Below are positions 6,089-6,193 of a DNA stretch of 6,193 bases, in pieces. A model generated the notes under the pieces. That model did not search any database, was not told where the DNA came from, and was given only the letters and a program-made list of their open reading frames with translations. The translations under genes and the position numbers were made by a program. Source of the stretch: JABAAE01 sp036336715 (GTDB taxonomy: Bacteria > Planctomycetota > Planctomycetia > Pirellulales > Pirellulaceae); contig JAYZFP010000208.1 of assembly GCA_036336715.1 (NCBI GenBank), forward strand, positions 1 through 6,193. The letters run 5' to 3'. How positions within the stretch are numbered: the first letter of the stretch is position 1; each line of letters starts with the position of its first letter.

Positions 6089-6193
6089 GTGCTTTTGAGC
6101 ATGACCGGGCATGGGCATGGAACCTGTTCCCAAGACGGACTGTCGGTCAACGTTGAGATTCGAACGGTCAACAGCCGTTACGCAAAAGTCAAT
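6089..6193 (+). CDS. YicC-family protein, N-terminal part only
   Basis: The first 35 codons of a gene that runs off the window. The product begins LLSMTGHGHG (residues 2-11) and continues VNVEIRTVNSRYAKVN (20-35); this matches the YicC/YloC N-terminus, where SMTGFG and an E-R-(S/T)-V-N-x-R-Y block are characteristic. Members are about 290 residues long and are linked to RNA metabolism as endoribonucleases (E. coli YicC, B. subtilis YloC). The GTG start follows AGGGAG (6075-6080) by eight bases; the in-frame ATG 6101 would cut into the conserved motif. It lies 110 bases after secG with no clear promoter. The usual F of SMTGFG is H here. The C-terminal domain cannot be judged. Confidence 0.88.
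   Translation, partial: MLLSMTGHGHGTCSQDGLSVNVEIRTVNSRYAKVN

Overview
The window reads as a stretch of chromosome from a planctomycete-like bacterium (phylum Planctomycetota). This rests on a secreted C-type sulfatase, a BNR-type sialidase-like protein, a MauE/DoxX-like membrane protein, and the core gene order tpiA-secG-yicC, which I recall as common in that phylum. Base composition is moderately GC-rich, and TTG/GTG starts appear on three of the six genes. No organism can be named from the sequence alone. All convincing genes lie on the + strand.

Layout. At 76-1089 is a secreted sialidase-superfamily (BNR_2-like) protein. Almost abutting it, at 1093-2412, is a polytopic membrane protein with a soluble C-terminal domain, most like the MauE/DoxX group. 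About 330 bases without a credible gene follow; they hold several short inverted repeats and, at the downstream end, a good sigma70-like promoter (2679-2708). That promoter reads into a secreted sulfatase (2743-4215) with a CSPTR formylglycine motif. Then come three housekeeping genes: triosephosphate isomerase tpiA (4344-5099), the preprotein translocase subunit secG (5274-5978) with an unusually long charged tail, and the first 35 codons of a YicC-family gene (6089 to the window edge).

How the genes relate. The first two genes are probably one transcript. The sulfatase has its own promoter. The sialidase-like protein and the sulfatase both look exported and could act on sulfated or complex glycans, but that is inference from family and proximity. 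tpiA, secG and yicC serve unrelated core processes (glycolysis, protein export, RNA metabolism) and are separated by 100-175 base gaps.

I did not find a clear undescribed system. The points most worth checking are the SecG tail with its tandem repeats, the promoter that moves the sulfatase start, the CxxC pair in the membrane protein, the hairpin-rich gap, and the corrected tpiA start with a palindrome beside it.
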